A DNA stretch of 64,000 nt from Gp1-AA122 sp036378535. GTDB taxonomy: Bacteria; Acidobacteriota; Terriglobia; Terriglobales; Acidobacteriaceae. The stretch is from contig DASUWH010000032.1 of assembly GCA_036378535.1 (NCBI GenBank), positions 34,952 to 98,951 on the forward strand, read 5' to 3'. The first letter of the stretch is position 1; each line of letters begins with the position of its first letter. Positions 40,630 through 49,420 of the stretch are shown here, piece by piece. The notes beneath the pieces are model-generated. The model was not told where the DNA came from. It saw nothing but the letters and a program-made list of their open reading frames with translations, and made no database searches. Made by a program: the position numbers and the translations under genes.

Positions 40630-42000
40630 ATGCTTCAGAACCTCGATACTGTGATTGCATTCGCGATGATCATGCTGATGCTCAGTCTGATTATCACCGT
40701 ACTGGTACAGGCCGTGGTCGCCGCTCTGGAATTGCGAGGCAACAACCTGATCGCCAGTTTGGCCAAGGTACTCCTGCAGGTCGAACCTTCTCTTCGTAAC
40801 AATCCCGCCATTGCCAAGGAGATCGCTACCAAGGTCGCTGAGCACCCATCCCTGGTTCATTTCTCAACGGCACAGGGCAGCGTTGGGACCTTCCTGGCGA
40901 AGTTCTTCACCCGACCGGTGAAGGGCATCGAAGCGAAAGAATGGATTCGTTTGCTCGATGAACTGGGCAATGATCCCAATAATGGCCTCGGCAAAGAAGC
41001 TAAAGACGCGCTGAACCAGTTGCTTGCTGCAGAGGTGCCGGGAGCCACTCCTGAGCGCATGGAGCAGGCCAGGAAGATCGCTGCGCAGCTGTCGGCCGCA
41101 TTTCCTTTCCAAACGCAGATGGTGGAGCAAGGCATTCAGAAAGCGCTGGGATCCACCCGCAAGATTGTCGCGGGAACAGAGAAGTGGTTCGATGCGGTCA
41201 TGGATCGCAGTTCCGACTGGTTCACCACCCAAACCCGCGTCTGGACGGTGATCCTGGCAATTGGGCTGGCCTTGGTGTTTAAGGTGGATTCGTTGCTCAT
41301 CATCCGCCAGTTGGCCGACAACCCCGAAGTGCGCGCCAAACTGGTGCAGGGAACAAGCGAGGTTTTAGATCAGGCCAAGAAAGATATGCAAGCCGCATCG
41401 GCTGCCGACATTACCCTAACCACCATGGCCGGCGAGTATCACAAGAATGGAGACGACAAGGAAAAAATCCTCAACGCCGTGCCCCAGTCCCCAACATTAA
41501 GCTGTGATGTCGCAGCTTCTGCCATCTCGCCTCAACCCAACGACGCCCTTCGCACGGAGTTCACAAGCCGCTGCCAGGAGGAAAGCAAGCAATCTCTCCA
41601 GGCGGCCGCTCAGAGACTGAAGGACTACACCGCCCAAGTGGACAATTCGCAGCTCACCATCATTAACCTGCCATTCTCGCCTCAGAATCCCATGACATGG
41701 TTGGCAACTTACCTCAAACGTAGCCAGAATGGCGGACCTGGTGACGCTGCTAATCAAGCTGCGATGCCGGGTTATGCCGGTTCCTTGATAACCGGTCTTC
41801 TGCTGACCTTGGGAGCGCCCTTCTGGTTTAACACGCTTCGTGACTTGTCCAACCTGAGACCGGCGATTTCCGACAAACTGGATGATATCTCTGCGGTCGA
41901 CAGCCTAATGTCCGCCGTCCACCTACCCCCAGCCTCGGCGCCCCAGCCAGCTGCTGCCGCCGCTGCGGCGGCGGCAGATTCAACCGGGGGAGGCCGATGA
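40630..42000 (+). CDS. Three-helix membrane protein of unknown function
   Basis: A 456-residue protein with a GGAGG ribosome-binding site. Predicted TM helices lie near 6-32 (VIAFAMIMLMLSLIITVLVQ), 202-225 (WTVILAIGLALVFKVDSLL) and 384-405 (YAGSLITGLLLTLGAPFWF). The loop regions contain helical segments. The C-terminus is an Ala/Pro-rich tail (SAPQPAAAAAAAAA). It lies between the 1081-residue protein and the chitosanase-like protein and is almost certainly co-transcribed with both. No known family is recognised. Confidence 0.75.
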   Translation: MLQNLDTVIAFAMIMLMLSLIITVLVQAVVAALELRGNNLIASLAKVLLQVEPSLRNNPAIAKEIATKVAEHPSLVHFSTAQGSVGTFLAKFFTRPVKGIEAKEWIRLLDELGNDPNNGLGKEAKDALNQLLAAEVPGATPERMEQARKIAAQLSAAFPFQTQMVEQGIQKALGSTRKIVAGTEKWFDAVMDRSSDWFTTQTRVWTVILAIGLALVFKVDSLLIIRQLADNPEVRAKLVQGTSEVLDQAKKDMQAASAADITLTTMAGEYHKNGDDKEKILNAVPQSPTLSCDVAASAISPQPNDALRTEFTSRCQEESKQSLQAAAQRLKDYTAQVDNSQLTIINLPFSPQNPMTWLATYLKRSQNGGPGDAANQAAMPGYAGSLITGLLLTLGAPFWFNTLRDLSNLRPAISDKLDDISAVDSLMSAVHLPPASAPQPAAAAAAAAADSTGGGR

Positions 42001-42003
42001 TCT

Positions 42004-42948
42004 ATGCCTCGGAACTATTTTTCTGCGGGTGTAATAGGTGAAATTGCAAGGCGAATTCAGGTCGCTCTGACCCAGGCTGGATTCGATACCAAAGGCACAG
42101 ATGGCTGGTTTGGCAACAACACCGCCATCGCCCTTGGCAACTTCCAGCAGTCAAAGCAGCTGTCCGCCACAGGCATGGTCGACGAAAGCACCTGGCAGCA
42201 ATTAATGGCACAGCCGTTGCCCAGCGTGGCCGATCGCAGCCTTGAATTAACTGCCGCTTTCGAAGGCCACGGCTTCGGTTTGGCGGTCGGCAATTTCGAT
42301 GGAGCTTTGCTCACCTGGGGCATTATTGGCTTTACCATGGGCTCGGGTGAGGTTCAACACATCATCAATGCCGTTCAACAACAAAATCCGCAACTCGTTA
42401 ACCAGGCGTTTCAAAATTCAACCCAAGAATTGCTCGACCTCGTAAACGAGTCGGCGGATCTCCAGACTAACTGGGCGAATGCCCACACCTTACCCAATGG
42501 TGGGTTAGTCCAACCGTGGCGGCAGATGTTTGCGACCTTCGGATCTTTTCCGCAAGTGCAGGCTGAACAGATGAAGCATGTGGTGGCTGACTATCTGAAT
42601 CCGGCGATCGCTACTGCCAGGAAATTGAAGCTCACGAGCGAGTTGGGCCTGGCTTTGTGTTTCGATATTCACGTGCAGAACGGCGGCATCAAGCTCGCCT
42701 CCATGGCTCAAATCCAGCAGAACACAACTTCTGCTACCACGGAAACGGACCTGCTGGCCATTGTTGCTAATACGGTCGCCGACAGTGCCCGCCCCGACTA
42801 TCGGGAAGACGTCCGCCAGCGCAAGCTCACGATCGCCCAGGGACAGGGAAACGTTCACGGACATAATTATGTGTTGGACAACTGGGGGCTCAACGGCACG
42901 TTCTCGGCCGCGGAGCTGATGTCGGCAAGCGCCGCCACAAACCCCTGA
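42004..42948 (+). CDS. Peptidoglycan-binding domain / chitosanase-like (GH46) protein
   Basis: A 314-residue protein. Residues about 10-70 are a PG_binding_1 domain (RRIQVALTQAGFDTKGTDGW, GNNTAIALGNFQQSKQL). Residues about 78-310 resemble GH46 chitosanase and lysozyme-like folds: LELTAAFEGHGFGLAVGNFDG with candidate acid residues E and D, LTWGIIGFTMGSGEVQHII, and ALCFDIHVQNGG. No signal peptide is visible, so export would need another route, such as the membrane protein encoded 3 bp upstream. It may cleave cell-wall polymer or bind it. Confidence 0.75.
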   Translation: MPRNYFSAGVIGEIARRIQVALTQAGFDTKGTDGWFGNNTAIALGNFQQSKQLSATGMVDESTWQQLMAQPLPSVADRSLELTAAFEGHGFGLAVGNFDGALLTWGIIGFTMGSGEVQHIINAVQQQNPQLVNQAFQNSTQELLDLVNESADLQTNWANAHTLPNGGLVQPWRQMFATFGSFPQVQAEQMKHVVADYLNPAIATARKLKLTSELGLALCFDIHVQNGGIKLASMAQIQQNTTSATTETDLLAIVANTVADSARPDYREDVRQRKLTIAQGQGNVHGHNYVLDNWGLNGTFSAAELMSASAATNP

Positions 42949-43145
42949 TTGGAATCGTTATCGTACCCATATCGGTGTGACGGTCAGATTCTCTAGCCCT
43001 TAAGCTGGATTCGGCTAGTCTGGATCAGTAACCTGCATTAGTGGGTAATCGGCACTTACCTTTCCATATTCCTGTCTAAATCCTCACTTTCGTCACTTGT
43101 TACCTCTCCGACTCGTTGCCACAATTGGCCACTCGGAGGTTCCTT

Positions 43146-43535
43146 ATGAGAAAAGCGGCCAACACCCTTCTGATCGTCGCAAGTGGCTTAGTGTTATTTA
43201 GCTCGATGGCATTTGCCAAGAGCGCAGCTAAGGATTCCAGCAAAGACGAGCACCACAGCAAGATGGCAAAAGTAGCATTCTGGCGGCACCACAAAACTGA
43301 CAACAACACCAAGCAAGCTCCGGCTCACAAGGCTGTAACGAAGAGCCAGCCAAAAGCCAAAGCCACCAGTGCTAAGGTGACGCCGGCAAAGGCAAGCGAG
43401 TCTCACCCAAAAGTGATGCCGGTCAAGGAGACTGCAAAGCCTAAGCAGGCCGTGAAGTCTCAGCAGAGTAAAACAGAGCATAAAGAGTCGCCGAAGGCCA
43501 AAACAGCCAAGCCTGCTGCCAAGGAAAAAGAGTAG
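43146..43535 (+). CDS. Lys-rich secreted protein
   Basis: A 129-residue protein with a CGGAGG ribosome-binding site and signal peptide (MRKAANTLLIVASGLVLFSS, ending AFA). The mature part is dominated by Lys, Ala, Ser, Pro and Thr (repeated K-A/P-x motifs, e.g. TSAKVTPAKASESHPKV) and is probably disordered and highly basic. It could bind envelope polyanions or nucleic acids. No domain is recognised. Confidence 0.65.
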   Translation: MRKAANTLLIVASGLVLFSSMAFAKSAAKDSSKDEHHSKMAKVAFWRHHKTDNNTKQAPAHKAVTKSQPKAKATSAKVTPAKASESHPKVMPVKETAKPKQAVKSQQSKTEHKESPKAKTAKPAAKEKE

Positions 43536-43847
43536 ACGGATCCGGTCAGGACGGATGGGTCCGGCGTGTAGCAGAGAAGACTGTTCCGCTGCGTATAGAT
43601 GCTCGACAGGAAAGGGCCGCGGGGTACCTTAGGTCCCCCGGGATCGCCCGGGGGGGCCGAGTCCGTGTTTACCTCCATCCCTGTGATTCGACTGCCCACT
43701 GTCTCCTACGTGTCGGCTGGGCATCCGTAAGTGTTCTTGTCATACTTTCCGGGCAAGCTCTCTCACAGCATCGAAACTGCGAAAGCGCTTGATCAGCGCG
43801 GCTTTTCCCCCTATACTCGGGCTCGTCAGTCGTTCTAGACGCTTGTC
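43536..43847. other. Intergenic region between Lys-rich secreted protein and receiver gene
   Basis: These 312 bp contain the strong hairpin at 43635-43654 and no supportable ORF. The remainder shows no recognisable RNA gene or repeat. Confidence 0.4.
43635..43654. terminator. Strong GC hairpin downstream of Lys-rich secreted protein gene
   Basis: CCCCCGGG (43635-43642) pairs perfectly with CCCGGGGG (43647-43654) around the loop ATCG, about 100 bp after the stop. There is no downstream U-tract, so this may be a factor-dependent or structural element. Confidence 0.45.
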
Positions 43848-44222
43848 ATGAGTAGCCCATCCATTCTGTGCATTGATGACTACGAAACTTCGCTCGCCGG
43901 TTGGTGCTTGTATTTGCAGCATGCCGGTTACTCGGTTACGACTGCACGAACTGGGCAGGAAGGCCTGGAGCGTTTCGCCGTATCTCCTGTCGACTTAGTT
44001 CTGCTCGACTACGCCATGCCCGACACGAATGGAGCCGAGGTCGCGGCAACCATGAAGCGCATCAAACCGGATGTCCGAATCTTGATGTTTTCTGGCGTGC
44101 CCGAAGTTCCAGCTAAGGCTCGCATTCACGTCGACGCATTCCTGCAGAAAGGTCAGTCCCCCTTGGCTGTACTGGAGAAGATTCGCGAGTTGCTGGCCTC
44201 ATCCTCGCACAGCGCCGCCTGA
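43848..44222 (+). CDS. Stand-alone response-regulator receiver (CheY-like)
   Basis: A 124-residue single receiver domain. It has the acidic pair (CIDDYE, residues 8-13), the phosphoacceptor Asp in LVLLDYAMPDTNG near 54, Ser in MFSGVP and the conserved Lys in LQKGQSP. All phosphorylation residues are present. There is no output domain, so it acts through partner proteins, as CheY and Spo0F-like proteins do. No histidine kinase is adjacent. The start has a weak ribosome-binding site. Confidence 0.87.
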   Translation: MSSPSILCIDDYETSLAGWCLYLQHAGYSVTTARTGQEGLERFAVSPVDLVLLDYAMPDTNGAEVAATMKRIKPDVRILMFSGVPEVPAKARIHVDAFLQKGQSPLAVLEKIRELLASSSHSAA

Positions 44223-44326
44223 CCAGTTGCGCGGCTCGCTACAAGTTCCCGGGGCTCAGCAAACAAGATCGTCCTACACGCACACCAGAACCTCTTCTCT
44301 TACACAATCACGCCACCGCCCTGCAT

Positions 44327-47131
44327 TCATCTTTGGCGCGCACTTAATTGGTCAAGCTTTGTCTTGAGTTGTTCAAGCTTCTGCCCAGCTTCACCGAGCT
44401 TGCCCTCCGCCGTCAGTCTTTGATAGTCGGCTAGATCCTGGGCGGCTCCCCTAATCAGCGTGTTCAGGTCGGTAGCAGGGTTGCCCGCAGTTGATGCCGG
44501 CCCGCTTCGTCCTCGCTCGACAGCACCCGGTGCTGCACTTAGGGACGAGGCTTCTCCTCCAAACAGGGCCTTCATCGCCGATTCGAAGGTTGGTCCGTAG
44601 GCAAGCCGGTCTTGTAGCGCGAGCACCACCAGGCGCAGTTCCGGCATTGGGCTTCGTTCCGCCTGCAGATAGATCGGCTCGGCATACAACAGTGCACGGC
44701 CGCACGGAATCACCAGCAGGGTTCCGCGCCGCACATGAGAGCCTTGCTGGTTCCATAGCGTCAATTGTCCCGACAGTTGTGCATTCTGATCGATTCGCGC
44801 TTCGATCTGCAGAGGGCCGTCGACCAGCTTGGTTTTTGGAAAGTTGTAGACAACCGATGTGCCATATTGCGCGCCGTCACTCCGGCCGGCAATCCAGCCA
44901 ATCAGGTTGTTGCGATTGGCCGGCGTGAACGGCAGGATAGCCACGAATTCCACATCGGATTCGCCCGGTAGTTTCATCAGCACAAAATTCGGTTCCATCG
45001 CCAGCGTCTTCTGCTCGCCCGCTTCGCTCATTCCGACTTCGGAGGCCACCGTCCACAGGTCCTCGCGGTTGTAAAACACTTCCGGATCCGTCATGTGATA
45101 AAGGCCGTACACAGCCGCCTGCATCTTGAGCAACAGCTCGGGATAACGCACATGCTTTCTAAGCGTTGCCGGCATGGCGGCCGCATCCTTAAATAAGGAT
45201 GGAAATACCTGGCGGTATGCGGCGATGATTGGGTCCTGCGGATCGAATACATAGAAGGTAGTGGTCCCGTCGTAGGCGTCGACCACCACCTTGACGCTAT
45301 TCCGCATGTAATTAACGGAATTCCCGCCGAGACCGTAGTGGCTTGAATATGGATAAGTATCGGAGGTGGTAAAGGCATCGATCATCCACGACAGCCGGCC
45401 GTCGTCGCCCACCACGATATACGGATCCGATTCGTAGGTGAGGAACGGCGCCAGCGTTTCCAGGCGCTCTCGCACATTACGGCGCATGAGCAAGCGGCTC
45501 TGCGGGTTGATGTCGTCGCTAAAAGGTAATTTAGCCAGGTCTCCCTGGTCGAACGCGATGAGAATCCTGCGCAGAAATCCGTCGAGAATGATTCCGCCGT
45601 TGCCTTCGTAAGACGTCAGATTGTTGGTCTGGCCCTGCGGGTAATTGAATTCCTTTTGTCGCGTCCTCACGTAGACGTCTGTGTTCGTCAATTCGCCGAA
45701 ATAGATCTCCGGGTGCGTCACCGCGATGCTCGGCACCGTGCTCTGGATAGGCATGTTGCTGAGAATCAGCATTGGCAAGCCTTCCGGCGTGAAGCCATTC
45801 ACTGGATTCATGGTAATGCCGTAGCCGTGGGTATAAATGAGTTTCTCATTGATCCAGTTGCGGCTGCTCTCCGGTAGCTTCTCAACACTCAATTCGCGCG
45901 TGGCCAGCATGACCTCGCGCATGCTGCCGTCAATCTCATAGCGATCAATGTCGATGCCGGGAAAATCATAGTACGTGCGGATTTCCTGAATCTGGCGCAA
46001 CGTATCCTGGAGAGCCCGCCAGTCCCACAGGCGAATGTTTTGCAGCGTAGCCTGATTGTTGGCGGGCTCAGTCGCCTCGACGGTGGTCTCGGCGGGGAAT
46101 TCACGCTGCGAGACGCGGTCTAGTCCGTAGGCGTGCCGTGTCATATCGATGTTGTAGCTAATATAAGGACGCTCACGAACCAACTCATTGGGTTTAACGA
46201 TGAAGTTGCCGACATACCAGCCGATTGTCTGGAAGCCGATATAACAGAGCACGGCGGGAACGACCGCTGCTGCCAGCCAGCGCACGCGCGGCGCCGAAAC
46301 GAGGTTGACTAGTGCGATGGCTGCGCCCAGAATGAGCGCCGCGCAGACCGCCAAAAGGCCCATCAGAGTGACATGGGCATCGGTGTAAGTGACGCCTGTA
46401 AAAATCGTATGTTCTTCGAATAACGCCTCAAAGCGGTTTAAATAGACGCGCATTGCGAGGATCAGCAATAAGGCTGCAAACGCAATGGAGAACCCGCGCC
46501 AGGGCAATGGGATGGAACCGCCGCGGCGGCCGGCGAACACACGTGTGCTGCCGGTGATGAGAATAAAAAAAACTGCAACTACACAGGCCATAACCGCCAG
46601 TGTCAGCAGCCAGCCGGTGATGAGTTGCCACGCCGGAAGCGTAAATAAATAAAATTCGAGCGCCTTACCGAAGATAGGATCGACCGCACTGGCCGTGTGC
46701 GGCGCATACCAGTACAGCGCGAATGTCTGCCATTCCGGCATCAATCCGATCCCCGTCACTGCGGCAATGACGAGAGACACGGCCAGTACAATGCGAGTAA
46801 GGATGCGCTCGACCGGCAGCCTCAGTGCCTGCCTGCCGATGTAGATAGTGCTGCCGCTGAGCAAGTCAGCCTGGTAAGCGCGTTTCAGCGCCAGAAACCA
46901 TCCGTATAGAACCAAAAACGTCGCCGCGAAGAATGCTGCAAAAACAGCCCACTGAAGGCTCAAAGTCTTTTGAAAAACGTCCCCGTACCCGAGCGATCCG
47001 AACCAGAGGGCATCTACGTAATACGAGACTGTGGTCCGGCTGGCAAGAATGACGATAGCAATAAGGACGAGAACGAGGAAGAAACGGCGGCGGCGGGGAG
47101 GTCTTCTCCCCCACTCGATGGTCTCGGGCAT
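44327..47131 (-). CDS. UPF0182 family membrane protein
   Basis: A 934-residue protein. The N-terminal part (about 15-320) has seven predicted TM helices (e.g. FFLVLVLIAIVILAS and FAAFFAATFLVLYGWFLALK). A large soluble region (about 330-880) contains family landmarks such as ERPYISYNIDMTRHAYGLD and YTHGYGITMNPVNGFTPEGLP. The C-terminus is a coiled coil (ADYQRLTAEGKLGEAGQKLE). Length and layout match UPF0182 proteins of about 900-1000 residues, which have no known function. The gene stands alone on the minus strand. Confidence 0.9.
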   Translation of the reverse strand: MPETIEWGRRPPRRRRFFLVLVLIAIVILASRTTVSYYVDALWFGSLGYGDVFQKTLSLQWAVFAAFFAATFLVLYGWFLALKRAYQADLLSGSTIYIGRQALRLPVERILTRIVLAVSLVIAAVTGIGLMPEWQTFALYWYAPHTASAVDPIFGKALEFYLFTLPAWQLITGWLLTLAVMACVVAVFFILITGSTRVFAGRRGGSIPLPWRGFSIAFAALLLILAMRVYLNRFEALFEEHTIFTGVTYTDAHVTLMGLLAVCAALILGAAIALVNLVSAPRVRWLAAAVVPAVLCYIGFQTIGWYVGNFIVKPNELVRERPYISYNIDMTRHAYGLDRVSQREFPAETTVEATEPANNQATLQNIRLWDWRALQDTLRQIQEIRTYYDFPGIDIDRYEIDGSMREVMLATRELSVEKLPESSRNWINEKLIYTHGYGITMNPVNGFTPEGLPMLILSNMPIQSTVPSIAVTHPEIYFGELTNTDVYVRTRQKEFNYPQGQTNNLTSYEGNGGIILDGFLRRILIAFDQGDLAKLPFSDDINPQSRLLMRRNVRERLETLAPFLTYESDPYIVVGDDGRLSWMIDAFTTSDTYPYSSHYGLGGNSVNYMRNSVKVVVDAYDGTTTFYVFDPQDPIIAAYRQVFPSLFKDAAAMPATLRKHVRYPELLLKMQAAVYGLYHMTDPEVFYNREDLWTVASEVGMSEAGEQKTLAMEPNFVLMKLPGESDVEFVAILPFTPANRNNLIGWIAGRSDGAQYGTSVVYNFPKTKLVDGPLQIEARIDQNAQLSGQLTLWNQQGSHVRRGTLLVIPCGRALLYAEPIYLQAERSPMPELRLVVLALQDRLAYGPTFESAMKALFGGEASSLSAAPGAVERGRSGPASTAGNPATDLNTLIRGAAQDLADYQRLTAEGKLGEAGQKLEQLKTKLDQLSARQR

Positions 47132-47480
47132 TCTGTTAATCAGCTTTCACCAACACTCGCTTGAACTGAACTAATCTGCATTGTACCGCCTCGAGGGGAA
47201 TGGGCCGCTGAGATCGACACTCGCCCCTGATGTCGCAGGAATTTGACGCACTTGTGTACCTGGCGGGTGGTCCTCGACAGATGGTTACGCCTCGCACCGA
47301 TCCTTCGCAATCCCCACGATACTGATTTCCGCGAGAATCTTACTCTGTCTATGTCCGTTAGCGTCTTTACGACTTTTTTATGAACTTTTTAGACCTGTTT
47401 TATAGCCTGTAATTTTCAATGAATTTATCGCGATCCTGGGGAAAAGGTGCGCAACCAGAGATGAATGCAGTCGAAAAGGG
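47132..47480. other. Divergent intergenic region upstream of the beta-barrel/kdp unit
   Basis: These 349 bp hold the leaders of UPF0182 (minus) and the outer-membrane protein (plus). The right half is AT-rich, with TTTTTTATGAACTTTTTAGA and TTTTATAGCC near 47370-47410. This could contain the promoter and a KdpE-like site, but no clear dyad was found. Confidence 0.4.
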
Positions 47481-49154
47481 ATGGTGCGCGTGAAAACGGA
47501 AATGCAGAACATTTATGAATTCAGGTTATTGCTGAAATTCGTTCTGATACTCCTCTTAATTTGTTCAGTTTCAATGCATGCTCTCGCGCAAACTGTGCAG
47601 GGGCAGTCTGCAGGCACTGCAGCAGCAGGCAATGGGAACCAGGTTGGCCCACCCACCGGCTCAAACAGTACTCAAGCCGAGATTCTTCAGGAACTGGAAA
47701 GAATGCGGTTGCGCATCCAGGAACTGGAGTCTCAGCTCAAACAACAGTCTGCGAGTGCGACATCAGCGAGTCCCAACTCAGCCCAGAATACATCCTTAAC
47801 AACGCAGAGCTTGGTCAGTCCATCGGAATCTACGCCGAACGGCGAGGAGAGTGACCGTAAACCGCCAAGAGCTGAGCCCTTCGCGTTCGCCGACTGGACC
47901 TGGTTAAACGGCAATCCGCGAACGAAAACCCCCGCCTTCGACAGCAAGTTCTTCACGCCGGAAATCAGAGCCGACGTGGATTACATCTATGATTTCGCAC
48001 ACCCTAAGGACGATACCATCAGCGGATCGAGCGAGGTGTTCCGTTCAAGCGAAGTTCAGCTTACCCAGTCAGGCGTTGGCGGTGATTTTCATTATGACAA
48101 TGTGCGTGCTCGCCTGATGACGCAACTGGGTATGTACTCGCAAACTACGCCGCGCAACGACGCCAGCCCCGGTCGCGGACAATGGAATCTGGCCGATGCT
48201 TACCGGTATGTTTCGGAAGCCTACGGCGGCTACCACTTCAATGCCCTGCATGGGATCAACGTCGATGCAGGAATATTCATGTCCTACGTCGGCCTCTTCA
48301 GTTATTACAACTTCGACAACTGGGCTTATCAGCCATCTTATGTTTCCTCCAACACGCCCTGGTTCTTTAACGGCGTGCGGGTACAGATTTTCCCGACTGA
48401 GCATTTAAAAATCGAACCCTGGTTCATTAATGGCTGGCAGTCCTACGGAAGATTCAATTATCGCCCCGGTATAGGCGGCCAGATTCTCTGGCGGCCGAAC
48501 AGTTGGCTGTCGATTCTAGGCAATCAATACGCTTTGGGAGCGGACACACTCGGAGTACCGGGCCGCATCCGTTATCACACCGACGACAGCATCCAGATGA
48601 AGTATTACGACCATCCTGACCGCACGTTGGACAAGATGGCCTTCTCTCTGACCGGCGACGCGGGCTGTGAGCACGGTGGCGGAGTAAGCTGCGCCGGTAA
48701 TTCCGTGCATTTCGCAAGCGGCCAGCGTCAGATCTGGCCGAAACAGAGTTTTCTGGGTTTCATGTTCTACAACCGTCTCTGGTTTCACAAGGATTTATTC
48801 GGGGTGACTCTGGGGGGAGGAAAGATCAACAACCCGGGCCGGTATCTGGTTTTGTTGCCGCCCATTAACGGAGCAACGGCAACTTCAGGCACACCTTATT
48901 TCACAGAAAATCCCGGCGATCCGTACAAAGCCTGGGACGTTTCGAGCACGTTTGACTGGATGCCCAGCCAGTACATTACCTTTCGCTGGGAGTACAACCA
49001 TCGGGCCGACAACGTGCCTTATTTCTCAGGACCAAGTGGCGTAACCCCGCCGGGCGGAAACACCGGAGCACCGGGTTCTTTTGTGCCGGGCTTTTTCCCG
49101 GATCTGCGCAAGAGCGAGAACCGGCTGAATATGGCGATACTGGTCAAATTCTAG
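47481..49154 (+). CDS. Outer-membrane beta-barrel protein (BBP2-like porin)
   Basis: A 557-residue protein. The signal peptide is at about 14-37 (LLKFVLILLLICSVSMHALA). A Ser/Gln-rich coiled coil follows (QAEILQELERMRLRIQELES), as in trimeric porins. The remaining ~400 residues are amphipathic beta strands rich in aromatics (YGGYHFNALHGINVDAGIF), ending LNMAILVKF, with a C-terminal Phe as expected for BAM recognition. It resembles putative outer-membrane beta-barrel porins of the BBP2 type. It is upstream of kdp genes on the same strand and could provide K+ entry through the outer membrane, an inference from location. Confidence 0.83.
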   Translation: MVRVKTEMQNIYEFRLLLKFVLILLLICSVSMHALAQTVQGQSAGTAAAGNGNQVGPPTGSNSTQAEILQELERMRLRIQELESQLKQQSASATSASPNSAQNTSLTTQSLVSPSESTPNGEESDRKPPRAEPFAFADWTWLNGNPRTKTPAFDSKFFTPEIRADVDYIYDFAHPKDDTISGSSEVFRSSEVQLTQSGVGGDFHYDNVRARLMTQLGMYSQTTPRNDASPGRGQWNLADAYRYVSEAYGGYHFNALHGINVDAGIFMSYVGLFSYYNFDNWAYQPSYVSSNTPWFFNGVRVQIFPTEHLKIEPWFINGWQSYGRFNYRPGIGGQILWRPNSWLSILGNQYALGADTLGVPGRIRYHTDDSIQMKYYDHPDRTLDKMAFSLTGDAGCEHGGGVSCAGNSVHFASGQRQIWPKQSFLGFMFYNRLWFHKDLFGVTLGGGKINNPGRYLVLLPPINGATATSGTPYFTENPGDPYKAWDVSSTFDWMPSQYITFRWEYNHRADNVPYFSGPSGVTPPGGNTGAPGSFVPGFFPDLRKSENRLNMAILVKF

Positions 49155-49232
49155 GCGGGCGAAGCTCGCTTTAACGCAACCCTGCGCGCAAGTAAGGCAG
49201 GAGAGTTATGAAACTATTTTTCGGAGGTTGCT

Positions 49233-49319
49233 ATGCAAGACGTCCTTTGGATAGCCGTTATCATCGCATTCTTCGCGATTTCCATTGCCTACGTGCATTT
49301 CTGTGAACGAGTGAAATAG
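49233..49319 (+). CDS. 28-residue membrane mini-protein upstream of kdpF
   Basis: An ORF of 28 codons (MQDVLWIAVIIAFFAISIAY, then VHFCERVK) with a TCGGAGG ribosome-binding site 7 bp upstream. It encodes one TM helix with a charged end. Its end is 10 bp before kdpF and its length is similar to KdpF. Short single-helix peptides are common at the head of kdp operons. It may assist assembly of the complex, but that is untested. Confidence 0.6.
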   Translation: MQDVLWIAVIIAFFAISIAYVHFCERVK

Positions 49320-49329
49320 GAGAAAACAT

Positions 49330-49419
49330 ATGAGCGTGGAATCCATGATCATGCTCGCCGTCAGCGTGCTGACGACGGTTTACCTCGTCTACGCCCTGCT
49401 GTGTCCGGAGAAATTCTGA
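49330..49419 (+). CDS. kdpF: KdpF, small subunit of the K+-transporting ATPase
   Basis: A 29-residue single-TM peptide (MSVESMIMLAVSVLTTVYLV, then YALLCPEKF). The ending Y-L-V-Y-A-L-L-x-P-E-x-F is the KdpF signature. The stop TGA is one base before the kdpA ATG. It stabilises the KdpABC complex in the inner membrane. The ribosome-binding site AGGAGAAA is adequate. Confidence 0.92.
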   Translation: MSVESMIMLAVSVLTTVYLVYALLCPEKF

Positions 49420-49420
49420 T

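Noticed and set aside
43635..43654. Classical rho-independent terminator after the Lys-rich secreted gene
   Set aside because: The stem is very strong but no U-tract follows, so it was kept only as a low-confidence structural element.
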